Origin: Epilinea sp044228875
GTDB taxonomy: Bacteria > Chloroflexota > Anaerolineae > Epilineales > Epilineaceae
Direction: 5' to 3'
NCBI GenBank assembly: GCA_044228875.1
Contig: JBGAUA010000124.1
Span: forward strand, 1 to 10,518
Length of the DNA: 10,518 nucleotides
The notes under the pieces were generated by a model. The model had not been told where the DNA came from and made no database searches. It saw nothing but the letters and a program-made list of their open reading frames with translations. This document shows, in pieces, positions 7,058 through 10,518 of the stretch (its first letter is position 1; every line of letters begins with the position of its first letter). The position numbers and the translations under genes are program-made.

Positions 7058-7080
7058 TCAGCAAAGGATCAGCAAAGGAG
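7058..7080 (+). promoter_or_regulatory. Duplicated ribosome-binding site of the VWA gene
   Basis: The 11-bp unit TCAGCAAAGGA is repeated exactly at 7058-7068 and 7069-7079, giving two copies of AAAGGA. The second continues as AAAGGAG ending at 7080. It lies only 2 bases from a GTG at 7083 but 11 bases from the ATG at 7092, which favours the ATG. The upstream copy could serve as a standby site; that role is inference. Confidence 0.55.
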
Positions 7081-7091
7081 TCGTGGAGCCC

Positions 7092-9179
7092 ATGCATCAT
7101 CACCGTCTGTCGAGACGGCTTGTGCCCGTCCTGACACCCCTGTTCATGGTCGGTATCGCGTACTACATGCTCTCCCTGTCCGGCCCCGGCGCCGCCAGCG
7201 GCCGCCCGTCGGACCCCCTGGCCGGCACGTCCACGCCCGTCCCCAGCGGCTGCCAGGCCGCGGTGGACAAGACCCTGGACCGCAGCAGCGTCGTCCTGGG
7301 CGAGAGCGTCCTGGCCTCGCTCGTGGTCTCGGCCACCTGCGGTGAGAAGCTGGGGCCGGTGGACCTCATCGTCCTGGCCGACGAGTCCTATTCCATGACC
7401 AAGAGCAAGGCCCCCGGCGGCGGCTCCGTCCCGGGCGACCCCACCGAGACGCCGGATCCCGGCGGCACGCCGGATCCCGGCGGCGGCGGCATCTCCACCC
7501 CGGACCCCAGCGAGAAGCCGGGCGACGAGCCCAGCTGGTGCGACCCCAAGGGCTTCGAGCTGGAGCCGACGGCGACGCCGACGCGGCGCTTCCCGCCGCG
7601 TCGCACGCCCACGCCCGGCATCGAGGAGGAGCCCACCGACGAGCCGCAGGAGACCGCGGGCGACGTCGACCTGCTTCGCGAGGAGAAGAACTGGCTCCGC
7701 GACTTCCTGGACCAGGATGTCGTCAAGCGCGACATGAGCAGCGACCGCCTGCGCATGGGTTTCGTGTCCTTCTCCGACGGCGCCAAGGTCAAGCAGGGTC
7801 TGACCAACGACGCCTCGAACATCCTCTCCGCCTCCAACCGCATGCGCGGCTCGGACCTCTCCTTCATCGGGCAGGCCTTCCGCGAGGTGGACCGCGTCTA
7901 CACCGGCAGCGGCAGCCGGACGGATGCCGACCGCACCAAGGTGCTCGTCATCCTCTCCGACTTCAAGTTCTGCGCCAAGGACATCCGCGCCGCCTTGAGC
8001 GGCAAGGACCGGCCGCATGTCTTCACCGTCGGCTTCGGGCGCGACTACAACACCCGCTATGCCCGCGACCTGGCCAGCGACCCACGTCTGGTCATGAAGC
8101 CGAACGACATCAAGGAGATGATGAACCTCTACGAGGTGCTCATCGCCCCGCCCAAGCCCATCGACCTCAAGGTGATGACCGTCAAGGACACCCTGGCGGC
8201 GAACATGCGCTACGTGCCGGATTCGGCCAACCCGCCCACGGTCACCCTCAACGGGCAGACCCTGGAATGGACGCTCGACCACGAGCCGATGACCTTGACC
8301 TACCGCGTCGAGCCCCTCGGCCCCGAGCCCGGGATCTTCCCCGTCAGCGATCTGGCGGAGTTCCTGTGGACGGATTCGCTGGACCTCCTGGGCCGCGCCG
8401 TCTTCCCGGTGCCCCAGGTGGAGATCCTGGCCTTCACCCCCACGCCGTCGGCCACGCCGACCAACACGCCGACGGAAACCCCCACCGCCACCCCCACCTT
8501 GACGGCGACGCCGACCAACACCCCCACCCGCACCCCCGCGCCGGCCTACCTGCCCTTCACCCTGCGGATGTGGCCCGAGCCGACGCCTGAGCCCACTCGC
8601 TGCGTGCCGGGCTCGCAGACCATCGACATCGCCTTGATCATCGACACCTCCAACAGCATGAGCGATCCCACCCAGGCCGGCGGCCAGCGCAAGATCGACG
8701 CCGCCGTGGCCGCGGCGCAGGAGATCATCAACCTGCTCAAGCCCACGGACCAGGCGGCCGTCGTCAGCTTCAACGGCACGGCCGAGCTGATCTCCGTGCT
8801 GACCAGCGACAAGGCGGCCCTGACCGCCGCGGTCGCCAGCCTGCCGACCAAGCAGGCCGGCGGCACGCTCATCGACCTGGGTCTGGCCACCGGCGCCGCC
8901 GAGCTGGACTCGGTGCGGCACCTGCCGGGCAACACCCGCGCCATCCTGCTGGTCACCGACGGCGACCAGTCGGAGGGCGGCCCGCAGGCCGTCCTCGACG
9001 CGGCGAACGCGGCCAAGGCGGCGGGCATCAAGGTGCTCACCGTGGGCCTGGGCCAGGACGTCAACGCCGATGTCCTGCGGCAGGCCGCCAGCGATCCCAG
9101 CCTCTTCTTCACCGCCCCCAAGGCGGAGGACCTGGCCCAGCTCTACCGCGAGGTGGCGCGCCTGATCCCCTGCCCCTAG
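7092..9179 (+). CDS. Membrane-anchored protein with two VWA domains
   Basis: A 695-residue extracytoplasmic protein, probably a surface adhesion or metal-dependent binding protein; the ligand is unknown. Residues 8-28 form a single membrane anchor or signal segment. A beta-rich stretch (54-90, bounded by two Cys) leads into VWA domain 1, with metal-site motif DESYS at 97-101. A low-complexity insert at about 103-190 interrupts that domain, which resumes with FVSFSDG (225-231), IGQAF (259-263) and VLVILSD (284-290). Residues 355-447 resemble a DUF11-like beta domain. The Thr-Pro linker spans 448-500. VWA domain 2 (about 511-695) is canonical: DTSNS at 518-522, GGTLID at 590-595, VTDGD at 621-625. 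No sorting signal is present. ATG 7092 is preferred over GTG 7083 on ribosome-binding-site spacing. The gene stands alone, between a divergent operon and a terminator. The orphan fragments at 668-814 and 1579-1797 are tails of related proteins. Confidence 0.9.
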   Translation: MHHHRLSRRLVPVLTPLFMVGIAYYMLSLSGPGAASGRPSDPLAGTSTPVPSGCQAAVDKTLDRSSVVLGESVLASLVVSATCGEKLGPVDLIVLADESYSMTKSKAPGGGSVPGDPTETPDPGGTPDPGGGGISTPDPSEKPGDEPSWCDPKGFELEPTATPTRRFPPRRTPTPGIEEEPTDEPQETAGDVDLLREEKNWLRDFLDQDVVKRDMSSDRLRMGFVSFSDGAKVKQGLTNDASNILSASNRMRGSDLSFIGQAFREVDRVYTGSGSRTDADRTKVLVILSDFKFCAKDIRAALSGKDRPHVFTVGFGRDYNTRYARDLASDPRLVMKPNDIKEMMNLYEVLIAPPKPIDLKVMTVKDTLAANMRYVPDSANPPTVTLNGQTLEWTLDHEPMTLTYRVEPLGPEPGIFPVSDLAEFLWTDSLDLLGRAVFPVPQVEILAFTPTPSATPTNTPTETPTATPTLTATPTNTPTRTPAPAYLPFTLRMWPEPTPEPTRCVPGSQTIDIALIIDTSNSMSDPTQAGGQRKIDAAVAAAQEIINLLKPTDQAAVVSFNGTAELISVLTSDKAALTAAVASLPTKQAGGTLIDLGLATGAAELDSVRHLPGNTRAILLVTDGDQSEGGPQAVLDAANAAKAAGIKVLTVGLGQDVNADVLRQAASDPSLFFTAPKAEDLAQLYREVARLIPCP
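7449..7484 (+). repeat. Exact 18-bp tandem duplication within the VWA gene
   Basis: ACGCCGGATCCCGGCGGC occurs at 7449-7466 and again, identical at DNA level, at 7467-7484, encoding TPDPGG twice. It sits in the low-complexity insert of VWA domain 1. Lack of any third-position drift suggests a recent slippage event. Confidence 0.85.
8436..8543 (+). repeat. Thr-Pro linker repeat in the VWA gene
   Basis: This stretch encodes a run of TPT-type triplets (TPTPSATPTNTPTETPTATP and onwards) between the DUF11-like domain and VWA domain 2. It is a flexible spacer of the kind frequent in Chloroflexota surface proteins. The DNA is imperfectly repetitive, with ACGCCGACCAACAC appearing near both ends in variant form. 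Confidence 0.8.
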
Positions 9180-9192
9180 CCCGATCATCGTC

Positions 9193-9225
9193 GGCGGCCG
9201 GACCCAGGCACCGGGTCCGGCCGCC
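9193..9225 (+). other. Perfect 13-bp hairpin after the VWA gene
   Basis: GGCGGCCGGACCC at 9193-9205 pairs perfectly with 9213-9225 around a 7-nt loop. It begins 14 bp after the stop codon. There is no T-run, so it is probably a 3'-end stabilising or auxiliary structure in front of the true terminator. Confidence 0.65.
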
Positions 9226-9233
9226 TGTCCCTC

Positions 9234-9277
9234 GCCGAAGGCCGCCCCTCTCAATGGGGGGCGGCCTTCGGCTTTTT
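9234..9277 (+). terminator. Rho-independent terminator of the VWA gene
   Basis: GCCGAAGGCCGCCCC (9234-9248) pairs with 9258-9272, a perfect 15-bp GC-rich stem with a 9-nt loop, followed directly by five T residues (9273-9277). It is a textbook intrinsic terminator on the plus strand and ends the VWA transcript before the sigma factor gene. Confidence 0.9.
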
Positions 9278-9567
9278 CCGGCGCCGGTGTCGGCCGGCCT
9301 GCCCTTCGGCGGCCAATCCCGCCTCTACGCCCACGCCTCCCTGGATCGTCGACTGCTGCGATCGCGCTGTGTCCACCACAGGCCCCAACTCGGTTACAAT
9401 ACGTGGATAGGGTTCACACCCTCGGCGCAGGCCCGGTCCTTGGGGCCGCGCCAATGGCGCATGACCGTCGCTACGGCGACCCTGGCCCCCTCGGTCCCAT
9501 CTAACCGGAGCTCCCGGATACACGTTATGCCCTTCGTCTCAAGCCCACAACCCGAGGACGGAAACCC
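9278..9567. other. Leader region of the sigma factor gene
   Basis: No gene is supported between the terminator and the sigma factor start. TACAAT at 9395-9400 is a good -10 box, but the best upstream element (TGTCCA, 9370-9375) is poor and 19 bases away. A transcript from there would have a leader of roughly 160 nt. I found no convincing GGAAC-type ECF promoter that would indicate autoregulation. Confidence 0.4.
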
Positions 9568-10179
9568 GTGACGCCCAGCGACGAACACGATCTGGTCGAA
9601 CGTGCGCGGGGCGGCGACAGCGGTGCTTTCGGGCAGATCTACCAGGCCTATGTCGACCGCGTGTACAGCTTCGTGCTGTATCAGGTGCGCGAGTCCAGCA
9701 GCGCCGAAGACCTGACGCAGGAGGTCTTCATGCAGGCGATGCGCGGGCTGGCGGCCATGGAGTGGCGAGGTTCGCTGGCGCCGTGGCTCCTGCGCATCGC
9801 GCGCAACACGGTCTACGACCACTGGCGGCGACAGGCCCGGCGGCCGGAGCGGGTTCTGTCCGCGGCGGAGTTGGGCGACGACGACGAAGAGGCCGAGAGC
9901 CGCCTGGACCGGTTGGCCTCGCGGCCTCATGAAGAAGACGAAGCCCTGCACCTGGTGGAGTTGGGCGTGGACCGGGAACAGATCGCCCGGGCCATGGAGC
10001 AGCTGACCGATCTGCAACAACAGGTGCTGACGCTACGGTTCGGGTCCGGGCTGTCCATCTTGGAGACAGCGGCGGCCATGGAGCGGAGCGACGGGGCCAT
10101 CAAGAACCTGCAACACCATGCCGTGCGCGCCCTGCGCAAGGCTCTGGCCTGGCCGGAACTGGACGAGGGGGGCTCATGA
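9568..10179 (+). CDS. ECF-type RNA polymerase sigma factor
   Basis: A 203-residue sigma-70 family protein of the extracytoplasmic function group, which directs RNA polymerase to a specific promoter set. Region 2 spans about 20-92, with the core-binding and -10 recognition helices in SSAEDLTQEVFMQAMRG (44-60) and WLLRIARNTVYDHWRR (73-88). An acidic linker (103-127) separates it from region 4 at about 139-195, where LTDLQQQVLTLRF (146-158) precedes the -35-binding helix-turn-helix, ending IKNLQHHAVRALRKAL. Regions 1 and 3 are absent, as expected. It starts at GTG 9568 with GAGGA at 9554-9558, nine bases upstream. Its stop overlaps the next ATG as ATGA. The following partial gene may encode its regulator. 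Target genes are unknown. Confidence 0.92.
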   Translation: MTPSDEHDLVERARGGDSGAFGQIYQAYVDRVYSFVLYQVRESSSAEDLTQEVFMQAMRGLAAMEWRGSLAPWLLRIARNTVYDHWRRQARRPERVLSAAELGDDDEEAESRLDRLASRPHEEDEALHLVELGVDREQIARAMEQLTDLQQQVLTLRFGSGLSILETAAAMERSDGAIKNLQHHAVRALRKALAWPELDEGGS

Positions 10180-10292
10180 AGACCCTGATGCCCGGCCGGC
10201 CGACGGCAACCGACAAAAGCAAGCCGCAACAGAAGGAGACGGTGCTCGCGCAGCGCAGGGCGCATGCGACACCGCTGAATGAACGACCATGA
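10176..10292 (+). CDS. Possible 38-residue linker ORF between sigma factor and next gene
   Basis: ATG 10176 overlaps the sigma factor stop as ATGA and has GAGGGGGG a few bases upstream; its own stop overlaps the following start, again as ATGA. The peptide is basic, polar and without a membrane segment (MKTLMPGRPTATDKSK to LNERP). I recognise no family. It may be a real small protein, or only a translated bridge that carries ribosomes to the downstream gene. A GTG at 10242 with AAGGAG just upstream is an internal alternative start in the same frame. Confidence 0.35.
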   Translation: MKTLMPGRPTATDKSKPQQKETVLAQRRAHATPLNERP

Positions 10293-10518
10293 ACAGTCAC
10301 GAACCTGACATCCTGCTCCAGAGCTTTCTGGATCGACACGCCGCCGGCGAGTCGGCCGCATCGCTGCTGGCCGAGTTGCGCGCGCAACCCGGCGGGGCCG
10401 GTCCGGCCGCCGACCTGGGCCTGGCCCTGGCGCTGGCGGCGCAGCTGCCCGCGACCATGCGGCCGGCCCGGCGCGCCACCATGCAGGCCGAACTTCAGGC
10501 CGCCTTCACCGCCAAACG
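10289..10518 (+). CDS. Partial protein, putative sigma-associated regulator (DUF5667-like)
   Basis: The frame is open from ATG 10289 to the window end, giving 76 residues; an in-frame stop at 10280-10282 excludes an earlier start. The visible part is helical: ILLQSFLDRHAAGESAASLL, then an Ala/Leu-rich helix (LGLALALAAQLPATM) and RRATMQAELQAAF. This layout, a short helical segment naming a Leu-rich repeat and then Arg-containing helix, resembles the N-terminus of DUF5667-type proteins that follow ECF sigma genes in Chloroflexota and Actinomycetota. Those usually continue into a membrane helix and extracellular region. Its ribosome-binding site is weak, so coupling through the upstream ATGA is likely. 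The role as an anti-sigma factor is inferred from position. Confidence 0.6.
   Translation, partial: MNSHEPDILLQSFLDRHAAGESAASLLAELRAQPGGAGPAADLGLALALAAQLPATMRPARRATMQAELQAAFTAK

Larger units (their letters stand above)
6759..7091. other. Divergent intergenic region between liv operon and VWA gene
   Basis: This 333-bp stretch separates two outward-facing genes and should contain promoters for both. A weak candidate for liv is annotated at 6878-6905. For the plus-strand gene I see an AT-richer patch near 6945-6956 but no good pair of -35 and -10 boxes. No small gene or hairpin terminator is evident. Confidence 0.5.

Noticed and set aside
8436..8543. Thr-Pro codon repeat as a stand-alone regulatory or recombination repeat
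   Set aside because: It is fully explained as an in-frame flexible linker of a secreted protein.
7053..9254. 733-codon minus-strand open frame opposite the VWA gene
   Set aside because: The plus strand holds two recognisable VWA domains with a good ribosome-binding site and a terminator in the right orientation. The minus frame is Gly/Arg/Val-rich and without motif.
9513..9531. ECF-type promoter GGAG...CGTT upstream of the sigma gene
   Set aside because: The spacer between the two elements is about 12 bases rather than about 16, so autoregulation cannot be claimed.
9254..9571. Plus-strand open frame of 105 codons before the sigma gene
   Set aside because: It begins inside the terminator hairpin, has no ribosome-binding site, and its composition is unlike the neighbouring proteins.

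Overview
The window is GC-rich bacterial DNA. I infer Chloroflexota (Anaerolineae or a relative) from style rather than a marker gene. The large von Willebrand factor A (VWA) protein has Thr-Pro linkers of the TPTNTPTETPT kind followed by a YLPF motif, and an ECF sigma factor is followed by a small-helical putative regulator. Both are common there. No rRNA, tRNA or CRISPR was found.

Positions 1-2210 are a mosaic of mobile-element and gene remnants with no intact transposase. They hold an 11-bp tandem repeat (18-46), a 23-bp-period iteron array typical of an IS21-type end (287-409), and the first part of an IstA transposase fused in frame to the last 48 codons of a VWA gene (497-814). Next is a minus-strand MntA/HepT-type toxin-antitoxin pair (855-1509), then a second copy of the same VWA gene tail (1579-1797). 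Two further arrays of short repeats with a 22-23 bp period (1801-1903 and 2059-2203) have unrelated core sequences. The three arrays share a repeat period but no sequence. They look like binding-site arrays at transposon ends, left without their elements.

Positions 2274-6758 (minus strand) are a branched-chain amino acid type ABC transporter operon transcribed livH, livM, livG, livF with tight spacing. It encodes two permeases and two ATPases. No periplasmic or lipid-anchored substrate-binding protein lies in the window. LivM carries a long additional N-terminal membrane region.

Positions 7092-9179 (plus strand, divergent from liv) encode a membrane-anchored protein with two VWA domains joined by a beta-rich DUF11-like region and a Thr-Pro linker. 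The first VWA domain is split just after its metal-binding loop by an insert of about 90 residues rich in Pro, Gly and Thr. The second VWA domain is canonical and ends in the same type of tail as the two orphan fragments near the window start, so this protein family has several copies here. Two strong hairpins follow it, the second a classic intrinsic terminator.

Positions 9568-10518 (plus strand) encode an ECF sigma factor. A 38-codon ORF and then a partial protein follow, each start overlapping the preceding stop as ATGA. This suggests a translationally coupled sigma and regulator unit that runs off the window.
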